Shown piece by piece: positions 29,502-38,418 of a DNA stretch of 64,000 nucleotides (position 1 is the stretch's first letter; every line of letters begins with the position of its first letter). Both the position numbers and the translations under genes were made by a program. The notes beneath the pieces were generated by a model, which was not told the origin of the DNA, made no database searches, and was given only the letters and a program-made list of their open reading frames with translations. Where the stretch lies: the NCBI GenBank assembly GCA_002238485.1, contig MPMG01000015.1:27172-91171 (forward strand), in the 5' to 3' direction. The stretch is from Chloroflexi bacterium bin20. GTDB taxonomy: Bacteria; Chloroflexota; Anaerolineae; Aggregatilineales; Phototrophicaceae.

Positions 29502-30383
29502 CTACACCATCCCCGCCCCGACCAGCGCCGTATGAATCGCATCCCGCTGTTGGGGCGAGCTGGCGGGCATGGGCATGCGCGGCAGACCGGCCGGCCGCCC
29601 TTGCAGATCCAGCGCTGTCTTGACATTGGCGGGCAGGTTGTCGTCCATGATGGCGTCCCACAGCGGCAGCAGACGGCAGTGGATATCCAGCGCGACAGCA
29701 TGATCGCGAGCCTGCACCGCATCCCACAGTTGCACGCACAATTCGGGCGCGGCGCTCAAAATCGCGGCGATAGCGCCATGCGCACCCAGGGCAAAGGACG
29801 GATAGAGCAAGGCATCCACCGCCGACATGATCAGGCCCGCATCGGCAGAGCGCAGCAGCAGATCGGCCAGCAGCTTCAAGTCGCCCGCGCTCTGTTTCAC
29901 GCCGATCAGGCCGTCAATCTCGCGCATCATTTTGTTCAGCAGCGCCGGCGAACAATAGGACCAGGGCACGACATTGTAGACCATGACGGGCTGCGCAGCC
30001 GCTTCTGTCAGCGCCGCGAAATGTCGGAACATGGTCTCATCGCTGGGACGGAAGAGATAATGCACCGGAGTAACCTGCAGCGCCGCCACATCCAGGTCGG
30101 CCAGGGCGCGCGCTTTTTCGATTGCCTGGCGCGTGCTGTCGACGATGATGCCAGCGATGACAGGCACTCGCCCAGCTGCCGCATCAACTGCCGCGCCGAC
30201 AACCTGCCGCAGTTCTGCTGTGCTCAACGTGTGTCCCTCGCCGGTGCTGCCGCCGACCGCCAGCCCGTGCACGCCCGCCACAGTCGCCAGATGCTCGACT
30301 TCTGCGCGCAGGAGCTTTTCGTCCAGCGTTTCGTCCGCGGCGAAGGGCGTTGCCATGGGTGGCACGATGCCATAAACCTTCAT
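29502..30383 (-). CDS. Dihydrodipicolinate synthase/N-acetylneuraminate lyase family protein
   Basis: This 293-residue class I aldolase has the GGSTGEG motif (44-50), Tyr136 in MVYNVVPWSYCSP and the Schiff-base Lys163 in GLIGVKQSAGD. The family covers dihydrodipicolinate synthase, sialic-acid lyase and keto-deoxy-sugar aldolases. Its position as the last gene of a sugar-modification operon argues for a sugar-acid aldolase over lysine synthesis, but that is inference. The ATG at 30383 overlaps the stop of the GT2 gene (ATGA). A longer frame upstream on the same strand is not supported. Confidence 0.88.
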   Translation of the reverse strand: MKVYGIVPPMATPFAADETLDEKLLRAEVEHLATVAGVHGLAVGGSTGEGHTLSTAELRQVVGAAVDAAAGRVPVIAGIIVDSTRQAIEKARALADLDVAALQVTPVHYLFRPSDETMFRHFAALTEAAAQPVMVYNVVPWSYCSPALLNKMMREIDGLIGVKQSAGDLKLLADLLLRSADAGLIMSAVDALLYPSFALGAHGAIAAILSAAPELCVQLWDAVQARDHAVALDIHCRLLPLWDAIMDDNLPANVKTALDLQGRPAGLPRMPMPASSPQQRDAIHTALVGAGMV

Positions 30384-31360
30384 GTTGCGCTCGCTTTCTC
30401 GTTTGCTTCGTTTTGCGGGGCAGCGTCTGCGCCTTCGATCACCTGGTCGATGACAAAGCGCGGACGCCGGCGCGTTTCGTCCAGGTTGCGCCACAGGTAT
30501 TCGCCCAGCACGCCCAGAATCAGCAACTGTACGCCGGCCGCCAGCAGCGCCACTACCATCAGCGATGACCAGCCCGCCACGTCTATGCCCAGTGCCAGCT
30601 GCCTGTACACGATGAAACTGGCGTAAGCCAATCCCAGCAAGCTGAATAGAACCCCCAGATTCGCCGCCAGCCGCACGGGAAAATGTGAAAAAGCCACAAA
30701 TGAATCGATGAAGTACTTGATCTTTTTGCGCAAGGTCCACATTGATTGGCCGTACTTTTGGGGGCGCGCCTGACGGTCGAAATAAAGCACGGTCGGCTCG
30801 AAGCCCAGCCACAGCAACAAACCCGACAGGTAGGCGTTGCTCTCCTGGATATTGTTGACCAGGTCGGCTACCTGGCGGTCGATGAGCCAAAAGTCAAAGC
30901 CGCGCCTGGGCATGGAGGCGATGGCGAAGCGGCGGAACAAGGCGTAAAAGGCATCGGCGAGCAGCGAAGTGGGGAAGGGGTCGTCCCGTTGGCGCCGCGC
31001 AGCGAGGACCAGTTTGCTGCCAGCGCGCCACTGGGCGAGCATATCGTGCAGCAGCGCCGGCGGATCTTGCAGATCTGCGGAGATGTCGGCCACGCAATCG
31101 CCTCGTGCCAGGCTCAAGCCGGCCATCACCGCCGCAACCGAGCCAAAATTGCGCGAAAGCCGGGCGATGCGCAGGCGCGGCTCTTGTCTGGCCAGAGCCT
31201 TCAGCACAGCAAAGGATTCATCGCGCGAGCCATCGTCTACAAAGATAAATTCAAATGTATCTTCAGGATTGCGCGCCGCCACCGCCTGCAGCTCGTGCAG
31301 CAAATCGGCCAAGCTGGCTGCATTGTGATAGACAGGCGCCACAATGGAAACCAGGCTCAT
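30380..31360 (-). CDS. GT2 glycosyltransferase with C-terminal membrane hairpin
   Basis: This 326-residue protein has a GT-A domain (VSIVAPVYHNAASLADLLHE, FIFVDDGSRDESFAVLKALA, DCVADISADLQDPP) followed by two membrane segments near 235-255 and 268-290. This is the layout of DPM1/GtrB/ArnC-like enzymes, which transfer a sugar to undecaprenyl phosphate at the inner face of the membrane. The DxD-type motif is DISADLQD. ATGA overlaps join it to the acyltransferase before it and the aldolase after it. The lipid-linked sugar product could feed the GT-C-like proteins. Confidence 0.9.
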   Translation of the reverse strand: MSLVSIVAPVYHNAASLADLLHELQAVAARNPEDTFEFIFVDDGSRDESFAVLKALARQEPRLRIARLSRNFGSVAAVMAGLSLARGDCVADISADLQDPPALLHDMLAQWRAGSKLVLAARRQRDDPFPTSLLADAFYALFRRFAIASMPRRGFDFWLIDRQVADLVNNIQESNAYLSGLLLWLGFEPTVLYFDRQARPQKYGQSMWTLRKKIKYFIDSFVAFSHFPVRLAANLGVLFSLLGLAYASFIVYRQLALGIDVAGWSSLMVVALLAAGVQLLILGVLGEYLWRNLDETRRRPRFVIDQVIEGADAAPQNEANEKASAT

Positions 31361-32124
31361 GCAGAATCCTCGTCCGCCAGCCCAAATTTGCGCAAGATTT
31401 GCAGGCGATCTTCGTCGGGCACATCGCGCATGGTACGCGCCGGTATGCCAGCCACAACTGTCCAGGCCGGCACATCACGCGTGGCCATGGCGGACGGCGC
31501 CACAATCGCGCCCATGCCGACTTCTATGCCAGCCGCCAATGTTGCATTTGTGCCGATCAGCGCGAATCGCCGAACAACCGGTGGCGAAAGCTCCATCGGC
31601 AGCAGTTTATAGCGCCTAAGGTAAACTTCGTTGTCGTTGGAGGCGACAGACAATGGACCAAAAAACACATCCGCTTCGACTACCATATTGCCGGTCAAGT
31701 GCACGCCGTCATGAACGCGTGTACGCGACCCGACGGTGACGTTGTAGAGCAGGGTGCTGCGCCGCCCCAGCACCACTTGATCGCCCAGTCGACAGCCTTC
31801 GCGCACAGTCGCCAAATCGCCAATCAAGACACTTTCACCGCAGACCAGATCGCAGTACAAAACGGCGTTGCTGCCAATTACGCAGTTTTCGCCGATATGG
31901 ACAGTCTTGTTGTTCACGGTAAGCGGGCGAGTAAGTTGGCCAGCAGCGATCGGCGGACGTCCGATGACCGCGCCAGCCAATATGATCGTGCCTGCGCCAA
32001 TGTGCACATCGGGGTAGAAGGTTACATTCGCGCCGACTTGAACATTCGCGCCCAAGGTCAGCGAGCCCATAATGTCCACATGGTCGCCCAGCTGCGCGCT
32101 GGGATGAATATCAACCTTGCTCAT
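31357..32124 (-). CDS. Left-handed beta-helix (hexapeptide-repeat) acyltransferase-like protein
   Basis: This 255-residue protein is built of hexapeptide repeats such as IHPSAQLGDHVDIMGSLTLG, VGANVTFYPDVHIGAG and IGENCVIGSNAV, ending in IVAPSAMATRDVPAWTVVAGIPARTM, the classic tail of sugar O/N-acyltransferases. Next to a DegT aminotransferase it would most likely acylate the new amino group of a nucleotide sugar. The start is taken as the second of two adjacent ATGs (32124), 5 bases after GGAG; the first ATG is at 32127. It overlaps the SDR gene by about 14 bases and the GT2 gene by 4. Confidence 0.87.
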   Translation of the reverse strand: MSKVDIHPSAQLGDHVDIMGSLTLGANVQVGANVTFYPDVHIGAGTIILAGAVIGRPPIAAGQLTRPLTVNNKTVHIGENCVIGSNAVLYCDLVCGESVLIGDLATVREGCRLGDQVVLGRRSTLLYNVTVGSRTRVHDGVHLTGNMVVEADVFFGPLSVASNDNEVYLRRYKLLPMELSPPVVRRFALIGTNATLAAGIEVGMGAIVAPSAMATRDVPAWTVVAGIPARTMRDVPDEDRLQILRKFGLADEDSA

Positions 32125-33124
32125 CATCGCTCCAGTATTCTGCTTTGTGCGCCCGATAATACTCGACCGTCCGCAGCAATCCATCCCGCAGGCTCGTGCG
32201 TGGCGCCCAACCCACCAGTTGGCCGATCTTGCTGATATCGCTGTAAAAATCGCCCGGCTCCTGTGCCTTGCGCTCCGGTGAAAATGGCGCGAATTGCCAG
32301 CGACCACTGCCGGCGACATCTACAAGCGCGTCTGCCAGCTCGATAAAGTCGGTGGGCTTGTCGACGCCGACATTGAAGATCTCGCCGACCGCCCGCGGCT
32401 GCAGCGCGCACATCAAAATCGCTTCCACCGCGTCATCAATATACAGAAAGTCGCGCAGGATCTTGCCATCGCCAAAAACTTGGATCGTCTCGTCATCCAG
32501 CGCCAGGCGCAGGAACCAGTTTACCACGCCATAACGCGGATGCTTCATTTGGGCGCGCGGACCATAGATATTGGTCAGGCGCAGCAGCACAGCCTCAATA
32601 TGGTGTGTCTCCCAATACACCTGGATGATTTTTTCCGCCGTCAGGTTGGATATTTCATAAATGCCTTTGGGACGGGTAGGCGCGTCTTCGGCCACTGGCA
32701 GGCTGACCGCTGGACCATACTGCCCGCGCGTGCCCGTATAGATGACCTTGGCGCTCGGGTTGTGACACCGCAGCGCTTCCATGACCACAGCCGTGCCCTT
32801 GATGTTGATGTCGATATCGGGGAAGGGGTTGGTCAGGCTCAAAACATGGTCGACCTGGCCAGCCAGATGAAAGACATAATTTTGCCCGCGCACCAGGTGA
32901 TTCATCACATTTACATCGCGCACATCGCTGAAGTTGACGCGGACGCGCTCGCGGATTGGCTCGATATTGAAGAGGTTGCCGGCATAACCCGGGATCATGG
33001 CATCCACGATGGTTACCTCTGCGCCGGCCTCGACAAGCGCGATAGCCAGGTTGCTGCCAGTGAAGCCCAAGCCGCCCGTTACCAGAGCGCGCGAGCCAGC
33101 AAATGCCCCGCCGTAAGCACTCAA
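32111..33124 (-). CDS. NAD-dependent nucleotide-sugar epimerase/dehydratase (extended SDR) with altered YxxxK
   Basis: This 337-residue protein has the Rossmann start ALVTGGLGFTGSNLAIALVE (14-33), HLAGQVDH, a YTGTRGQYG segment holding the catalytic Thr, and C-terminal substrate-binding motifs (LRLTNIYGPRAQ, FGDGKILRDFLYIDDA). The catalytic tyrosine is Tyr156, but the residue four further on, Lys in active SDRs, is Asn160 (YEISN). Either this is a subfamily with another proton relay or a non-standard enzyme. It sits between the DegT gene (ATGA overlap) and the acyltransferase gene (overlap), as expected for nucleotide-sugar synthesis. Confidence 0.88.
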   Translation of the reverse strand: MSAYGGAFAGSRALVTGGLGFTGSNLAIALVEAGAEVTIVDAMIPGYAGNLFNIEPIRERVRVNFSDVRDVNVMNHLVRGQNYVFHLAGQVDHVLSLTNPFPDIDINIKGTAVVMEALRCHNPSAKVIYTGTRGQYGPAVSLPVAEDAPTRPKGIYEISNLTAEKIIQVYWETHHIEAVLLRLTNIYGPRAQMKHPRYGVVNWFLRLALDDETIQVFGDGKILRDFLYIDDAVEAILMCALQPRAVGEIFNVGVDKPTDFIELADALVDVAGSGRWQFAPFSPERKAQEPGDFYSDISKIGQLVGWAPRTSLRDGLLRTVEYYRAHKAEYWSDDEQG

Positions 33125-34218
33125 AACGACCCCCGCAGCTGCCCAATCACTTCACAAACTCGCAGCGCATCGTCATCGCTCAAGCCGATATACAGCGGCA
33201 GCGACAAGATCTCTCTGGCGGCGCGCTCGGTTTGCGGCAGGCTGCCTTCGCCCAGCCCCAAATCGCGGTGCGACTCTTGCAGGTGCACGGGTACGGGATA
33301 ATGAATTAGCGTCCCGATGCCGCGTTCTTGCAGGTCCTTCATCAACTGGTCGCGCTGGGCAGCACGGATGACATAAAGATGATAGACATGCTGGCAGTCG
33401 GCGCGCGCGCTTGGCTTGCGCACCCCGGTCAAGTTGGCGTCATAGAGCGCGGCGATGGCTCGTCTGCGCCCGTTCAACCCGTCCAGATGCGCCAGCTTGA
33501 CGCGCAGGATCGCCGCTTGCAACTCGTCAAGGCGGCTGTTGGTGCCGCGCGAATGGTGCCGATAGCGACTGCTCTGCCCATAGTTGCGCAGCTTGCGCAG
33601 TCTGTCCGCCAGCGCGTCGTCATCGGTGATCACCGCGCCGCCATCGCCATAGGCGCCCATATTTTTGGTCGGATAAAAGCTGAACGCGCCCAGCCTGCCG
33701 ATCGTGCCGACAGGTCGTCCTTTGTACAGCGCGCCGTGTGCCTGGGCGCAATCTTCAATCAGCAGCAGATCATGCGCCTGCGCCAATTCTACCAGCGCGT
33801 CCAGGTCCGCTGTCCCGCCATACAAATGCACGGCGACAATAGCGACTGTGCGTGGCGTGATGGCTGCCCGCGCCGCATCCGGGCACAAGGTGAAAATATC
33901 GGCATCGATATCGGCCAATATGGGCACAGCGCCAGTCGCTTCGATGGCAGCCACGGTGGCCAGGGCGGTGTGCGCCACAGTGATGACTTCGTCGCCCGCG
34001 CCGACTCCGCCCGCCCGCAGCGCCAACTCGATGGCATCGGTGCCGTTGGCGACTCCCACTGCGTGGCTGACGCCGTGATAGGCCGCGAACTCGCGCTCGA
34101 ATGCTTCGACCTCGGGGCCGAGGATGTACCAGCCACTGTCCGCGGCCCGCAGCAGGGCGGCATTGATTTCGTCGGCGAGCAGATCGTGCAGCGGCTTGAG
34201 CTGGTTGAATGGGATCAT
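33121..34218 (-). CDS. DegT/DnrJ/EryC1/StrS-type PLP sugar aminotransferase
   Basis: This 365-residue protein is a canonical nucleotide-sugar aminotransferase: MIPFNQLKPLHDLLADEINA, GVANGTDAIELALRAGGVG, LLLIEDCAQAHGALY, and Schiff-base Lys185 in FYPTKNMGAYGDGGA. The C-terminal half keeps NSRLDELQAAILRVKL and the YPVPVHLQ substrate loop. It is the first gene of the five-gene operon going down to 29502, where every junction overlaps. The start at 34218 is chosen by family alignment; an upstream Met at 34260 would add 14 residues. The ribosome site is weak. Confidence 0.92.
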   Translation of the reverse strand: MIPFNQLKPLHDLLADEINAALLRAADSGWYILGPEVEAFEREFAAYHGVSHAVGVANGTDAIELALRAGGVGAGDEVITVAHTALATVAAIEATGAVPILADIDADIFTLCPDAARAAITPRTVAIVAVHLYGGTADLDALVELAQAHDLLLIEDCAQAHGALYKGRPVGTIGRLGAFSFYPTKNMGAYGDGGAVITDDDALADRLRKLRNYGQSSRYRHHSRGTNSRLDELQAAILRVKLAHLDGLNGRRRAIAALYDANLTGVRKPSARADCQHVYHLYVIRAAQRDQLMKDLQERGIGTLIHYPVPVHLQESHRDLGLGEGSLPQTERAAREILSLPLYIGLSDDDALRVCEVIGQLRGSF

Positions 34219-34319
34219 GTTGGCTGTTTGTTCATTGGCTTGAGATAAGCACAGCGACAAGCTTCATACCCTGAATTCTGGCGCAATCGCACCCTGGCCA
34301 GAAACGGCGGGCAAGGCTA

Positions 34320-34928
34320 TCAGCTATGCGCGAAGTCGATGCCGCGATAGATCTGCGCCAAGGACAGGGATGCGCCCAGGCTGTCCAGCGCCACGACATC
34401 GCCAAGCGCGTCATATTGCCGCATTGTCCAGGCGCTTCCAACGCGGCTGTGATGCGCGACATGCGGACGGGTTTGCTCGATGACCAAAATATGCTCCAGA
34501 CTGAGCATGGCTCGGTATGCGGGCAGCTTGTTGTCCAGGTCATGATTGCGCGTGGACGGCGACAAGACTTCGACCACCATAACGGGATTGAGCAGGTCGT
34601 TTCTGCCGGGCGCGAAATGTGGTTTGCCACGCACAACGGTCAAATCCGGGAAGAAGATAGCTGTCTGGCTGGCGCGGATGCTGACATTGCTGCTTAGCAC
34701 ATCGTAGCCGGGCCAGGCAAGCTGACCATCAAGCAATGAGGTAATGCGCGCCTGGATAATCCCGTGCTCGTATCTGACGCCGTCCATAAAGAATAGCTCT
34801 CCGTCCAGGTATTCGACGCGCGTGTCGCTATCGGCGGCGATTTTGAAATACCGTTCAAGCGATATAGTTTCATGCTCGCGGGCAGAGACAGGCGCGGGAA
34901 CATCATTCAATGTCACAGCAGCGGACAT
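34320..34928 (-). CDS. Uma2 family (DUF820) nuclease-like protein
   Basis: This 202-residue protein has the Uma2 pattern with VEYLDGELFFMDG, then FFPDLTVVRG and PVMVVEVLSPSTRNHDLDNK, where Asp, Glu-Val and the shifted Lys form the expected PD-(D/E)XK-like centre. It is only distantly similar to the member at 5762-6346. The ATG at 34928 follows AAAGGTCG. The gene lies just upstream of the DegT operon on the same strand but is separated by 101 bases. Confidence 0.85.
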   Translation of the reverse strand: MSAAVTLNDVPAPVSAREHETISLERYFKIAADSDTRVEYLDGELFFMDGVRYEHGIIQARITSLLDGQLAWPGYDVLSSNVSIRASQTAIFFPDLTVVRGKPHFAPGRNDLLNPVMVVEVLSPSTRNHDLDNKLPAYRAMLSLEHILVIEQTRPHVAHHSRVGSAWTMRQYDALGDVVALDSLGASLSLAQIYRGIDFAHS

Positions 34929-35235
34929 GGGGCGACCTTTCAACGGGATTGCCGACCAGAGTATAACACGCTGGCAGCGCGCCGCAACCGCGAGCGAAAT
35001 CAGGGAGTGGTGAATTTCATTGATATGCAAATTGAATCAGATGCGCAGCGTAGTTCGGATACCGCTGTATATGCAACTGCCGCTGATTCTCAGAGTGATG
35101 AGCGCTATTGACTTTCGCAACAGATTACGCGCCAAAGGTTTATCCCGGAGACTCTTGCAGCGGCGAATGCAAAATGGCTTTCAGGGCCTTCATTATAGTA
35201 ATCTCGCTGAATCAGCGTCGGCAACTGGAATGAAA

Positions 35236-35255
35236 ATCCCTCTCGCGAGAGGGAT
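35236..35255 (-). terminator. Perfect palindrome with T-run: terminator of the secreted-protein array
   Basis: ATCCCTCTCGCGAGAGGGAT is a perfect 20-base palindrome. Read on the minus strand it is followed by TTTTC, 36 bases after the stop codon of the last array gene. This is a good intrinsic terminator for the whole minus-strand array. The rest of 35031-35290 shows no gene. Confidence 0.7.
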
Positions 35256-35290
35256 ATCGGGCATTGTCTTTTGCGCGGTCCGCGCCGCTG

Positions 35291-35977
35291 CTAGGCGCCG
35301 ACCCGCTTCAGGTAGCGATTGTTCACCTTCCAGGCATGAAAGCAATCCCAGCCACTTCGTCCATTGCCATCGCGAGCAACGTTGGTTGGTCGCGGGTAGG
35401 TCCCTATTAGCTTGGCAGACTCCCGGCATGCTGCGAGCGCCTTCTTCTTGTTGTCCGCTTTTACAGTGTACAAATACTGCCGCCGTTGCCGCTTGGGACC
35501 CCAGCGTTCGCCAAGCACGCAATGGTAACTGGTGAGGAATTCATCCTCCATTATTGAGACATAGGCAACCGTCTTGTCAAGGTTCGATTCGCAGCTCTCC
35601 ATCGCCTTCCGCCCGTTCTTGGCGAATGCAACACCAAGGACCTCTCCGGTATCCGGGTAGCCGAACAAATAGCTGTCTCCTGGTTCTGGATGCACATCGC
35701 ATTTCTCATCGACATAGATCTTATGTTTGCCCGTGAGGAAATTGCTCGCGGGAACGATGACATAGTAGAAACCGTCATCGCCTACGTCAGGGTAGATTAT
35801 TCCATTCTCGCCCTCGAGTTCAGTATAGGCGAATGCGGTGCAGCCGGCCGCATGCGCCGCCGGAGCAGCCAGCGCCAGCAGGGCAGCGAGAATCAGCAGC
35901 ATGATGACCCGAGAGGCGATGGCGGGACATGGCAGAGCCAGCCAATCCCAATTATGTCGTCCTTCAAGGTTAAACAT
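35291..35977 (-). CDS. Secreted six-cysteine protein, array copy 1
   Basis: This 228-residue protein has a 24-residue basic/aromatic lead, a hydrophobic signal segment (RVIMLLILAALLALAAPAAHA) and then AGCT, so it should be exported and cleaved near residue 44. The mature part shares VPASNFL.GKHKIYVDEKCDV, FAKNGRKAME.C, GER.GPKRQRR and a C-terminal WKVNNRYLKRVGA with the other copies. The six cysteines match the positions kept in all copies, suggesting three disulfides. I recognise no known family. AAGGAG lies before the ATG. It is the last gene of the array in the direction of transcription and the most diverged copy (for example VAYVSIMEDEF where others have VAEVR). Confidence 0.8.
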   Translation of the reverse strand: MFNLEGRHNWDWLALPCPAIASRVIMLLILAALLALAAPAAHAAGCTAFAYTELEGENGIIYPDVGDDGFYYVIVPASNFLTGKHKIYVDEKCDVHPEPGDSYLFGYPDTGEVLGVAFAKNGRKAMESCESNLDKTVAYVSIMEDEFLTSYHCVLGERWGPKRQRRQYLYTVKADNKKKALAACRESAKLIGTYPRPTNVARDGNGRSGWDCFHAWKVNNRYLKRVGA

Positions 35978-36100
35978 TGGTCCACTCCTCCTGCGCGCGG
36001 TCGGCGATCTCGGCGCTGACGCTTTTCCGAAAGTATGCCACCCGCGCTATCTTTTGCGATTGATAGAATGCCAGCTTTTTATTGCGAATTGCCGCCGCCG

Positions 36101-36733
36101 CTAGGCGCCGACCCGCTTCAGGTAGCGATTGTTCACCGTCCATTTACGATAACAATGCCACATATTCGGAGAATGCGGATTGGGTTCAACGTGGTTTGGA
36201 CGCGGATTCCTCCGGCTCCTCCGGCATTGTTTAAGCGCCTGCTTCGCGTTTAACTCCTTCGAGGGGATGAAAGTCGACAGTCGCCACAGCCGCTGCCGCT
36301 CAGGACCCTTGCGTTCGCCAGTCACGCATATGTAGGCATCGGACGTGGAAGACTCCCGAACCTCGGCAACCGTCTCGTCCATATTCAATTCGCAGATCTC
36401 CATCGCCTTCCGCCCATTCTTGGCGAATGCCTCGCCCGGGCCGAAATGCTTATCTTGCCATCTTCCTTTCATGGGCACATCGCATTTCTCATCGAGATAG
36501 ACCTTATGGAGGCCCGAGAGGAAATTGCTCGCGGGAACCATGACATGAGAGTAAACAATGTCCTTCCCATCCAAGACAAAACCTTCGAATTCAGTGCAGC
36601 CGGCCGCATGCGCCGCCGGAGCAGCCAGCGCCAGCAGAGCAGCGAGAATCAGAAGCATGATGACCCGAGAGGCGATGGCGGGACATGGCAGAGCCAGCCA
36701 ATCCCAATTATGTCGCCCTTCAAAGTTAAGCAT
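36101..36733 (-). CDS. Secreted six-cysteine protein, array copy 2
   Basis: This 210-residue paralogue starts MLNFEGRHNWDWLAL and has the common signal segment ending AAHAAGC. The variable segment after the first Cys reads FEGFVLDGKDIVYSHV. The conserved blocks are MVPASNFLSGLHKVYLDEKC, FAKNGRKAMEICELNMDETV and TGERKGPERQRL. It is much closer to copy 4 than to its neighbours (shared IPSKELNAKQALKQCR and WHCYRKWTVNNRYL). The ATG at 36733 follows AAAGGAGTGGAACC; a longer frame upstream is not needed. Confidence 0.8.
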   Translation of the reverse strand: MLNFEGRHNWDWLALPCPAIASRVIMLLILAALLALAAPAAHAAGCTEFEGFVLDGKDIVYSHVMVPASNFLSGLHKVYLDEKCDVPMKGRWQDKHFGPGEAFAKNGRKAMEICELNMDETVAEVRESSTSDAYICVTGERKGPERQRLWRLSTFIPSKELNAKQALKQCRRSRRNPRPNHVEPNPHSPNMWHCYRKWTVNNRYLKRVGA

Positions 36734-36859
36734 GGTTCCACTCCTTTGGCGCACGGTCGGCGATCTCGGCGCTGGCGCTTTTCCGAAAGTACGCCTCGTC
36801 CCGCGCTATCTTTTGCGATTGATAGAATGCCAGCTTTTTGTTGCGAATTGCCGCCGCCG

Positions 36860-37531
36860 CTAGGCTCCGACCTGCTCCAGGTAGCTTTTGCTTACGTTCC
36901 AGACCCTATAGCAAGTCCACACACCCGATGCATTCCAATTAAAAGCCCAACCGGGCTCGACGTGGTTCGCTCGCATGTCTTTGGGTTCACCACGAGTCCA
37001 CTTCCGGCACCTTTTAAGCGCCCCCTTCGCGTCCCCATTGAAGTCAATGCTGAACAACTCCATCCGCCGCTGCCGTTCGGGACCATTGTGCTTGCCAGGA
37101 ATGCAGCGGTAATGTGTGTAGAAGTCAACCCGCTGGACAGCGGCAACCGGCTCGTGAATATTCAACTCGCAGATCTTCATCGCCTTCCGCGCATTCTTGG
37201 CGAATGCCGAGCCTGGGCTGAAAGACCTTGCCATGACAGATAGACCCAATTTTCTTTGTTCTCCGCCTTCCCATGTAGGGGAGATTTCGCATTTCTTATC
37301 GACATAGATCTTATGAGGTCCCTTGATGAAATTGCTCGCGGGAACCATGACATAGAACGGCTCTGAGTCGTCGGTAAGGGTATCGTATGCGGTGCAGCCG
37401 GCCGCATGCGCCGCCGGAGCAGCCAGCGCCAGCAGAGCCGCGAAAACCAGCAGCATGATGACCCGAGAGGCAAGGGGGCAGCGTAGCGCGGCGAGCCAGT
37501 CCAGATTTTGTCGTCCTTCAAAGTTAAACAT
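36860..37531 (-). CDS. Secreted six-cysteine protein, array copy 3
   Basis: This 223-residue paralogue starts MFNFEGRQNLDWLAALRCP. After the signal segment the mature part begins AGCTAYDTLTDDSEPFYVMV. It has a longer insertion before the third cysteine (EISPTWEGGEQRKLGLSVMA) and ends WNVSKSYLEQVGA, the most altered C-terminus of the set. All six cysteines are present. The same ~125-base spacer precedes and follows it, with AAAGGAG before the ATG. Function is unknown. Confidence 0.8.
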   Translation of the reverse strand: MFNFEGRQNLDWLAALRCPLASRVIMLLVFAALLALAAPAAHAAGCTAYDTLTDDSEPFYVMVPASNFIKGPHKIYVDKKCEISPTWEGGEQRKLGLSVMARSFSPGSAFAKNARKAMKICELNIHEPVAAVQRVDFYTHYRCIPGKHNGPERQRRMELFSIDFNGDAKGALKRCRKWTRGEPKDMRANHVEPGWAFNWNASGVWTCYRVWNVSKSYLEQVGA

Positions 37532-37658
37532 TGATCCACTCCTTTGGCGCGCGGTCGGCGATCTCGGCGCTGGCGCTTTTCCGAAAGTATGCCTCGTCCC
37601 GCGCTATCTTTATGCGATTGATAGAATGCCAGCTTTTTGTTGCGAATTGCCGCCGATT

Positions 37659-38291
37659 CTAGGCGCCAACCCGCTTGAGGTAGCGATTGTTCACCGTCCA
37701 TTTACGATAACAATGCCACATATTCGGAGTATGCGGATTGGGTTCAACGTGGTTTGGACGCGGATCCCTCCGTATCTTCCGGCATTGTTTAAGCGCCTGC
37801 TTCGCGTTTAGCTCCTTCGAGGGGATGAAAGTGTACAGTAGCCACAGCCGCTGCCGCTCAGGAACCTTGCGTTCGCCAGTCACGCATACGTACATGGTAT
37901 CGGCGGTGTGACTCCACCGAACCTCGGCAACCGTCTCGTCCATATTCAATTCGCAGATCTCCATCGCCTTCCGCCCATTCTTGGCGAATGCCTTGCCCGG
38001 GCCGAAATCCGCATCTTCCCTTGCTTTGTAGACCACATCGCATTTCTCATCGAAATAGATCTTATGGAGGCCCGAGAGGAAATTGCTCGCGGGAACCATG
38101 ACATGAAAGTAACCAATGTCCTTCCCATCCAAGACATAACCTTCGAATGCAGTGCAGCCGGCCGCATGCGCCGCCGGAACAGCCAGCGCCAGCAGAGCCG
38201 ACAAGATCAGCAGCATGATGACCCGAGTGGCGCTGGGGCAGCATAGCGCCGCCCGCCGGTCCAGATTTTGTCGCCCTTCAAAGTTAAACAT
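37659..38291 (-). CDS. Secreted six-cysteine protein, array copy 4
   Basis: This 210-residue paralogue has a mature part beginning AGCTAFEGYVLDGKDIGYFH and is nearly a twin of copy 2 over most of its length. The differences cluster in DVVYKAREDADFGPGK and VRWSHTADTMYVC. All six cysteines are kept. Because copies 2 and 4 are not adjacent, either a two-gene unit was duplicated or gene conversion has acted. The ATG at 38291 follows AAAGGAGTGGATCA. Confidence 0.8.
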   Translation of the reverse strand: MFNFEGRQNLDRRAALCCPSATRVIMLLILSALLALAVPAAHAAGCTAFEGYVLDGKDIGYFHVMVPASNFLSGLHKIYFDEKCDVVYKAREDADFGPGKAFAKNGRKAMEICELNMDETVAEVRWSHTADTMYVCVTGERKVPERQRLWLLYTFIPSKELNAKQALKQCRKIRRDPRPNHVEPNPHTPNMWHCYRKWTVNNRYLKRVGA

Positions 38292-38418
38292 TGATCCACT
38301 CCTTTGGCGCGCGGTCGGCGATCTCGGCGCTGGCGCTTTTCCGAAAGTATGCCTCGTCCCGCGCTATCTTTATGCGATTGATAAAATGCCAGCTTTTTGT
38401 TGCGAATTGCCGCCGCCG

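Noticed and set aside
30384..30890. N-terminal extension of the DHDPS-family gene
   Set aside because: The extension is antisense-frame material of the GT2 gene; the ATGA overlap at 30380-30383 and the family start MKVYGIVPPMATPF fix the true start.
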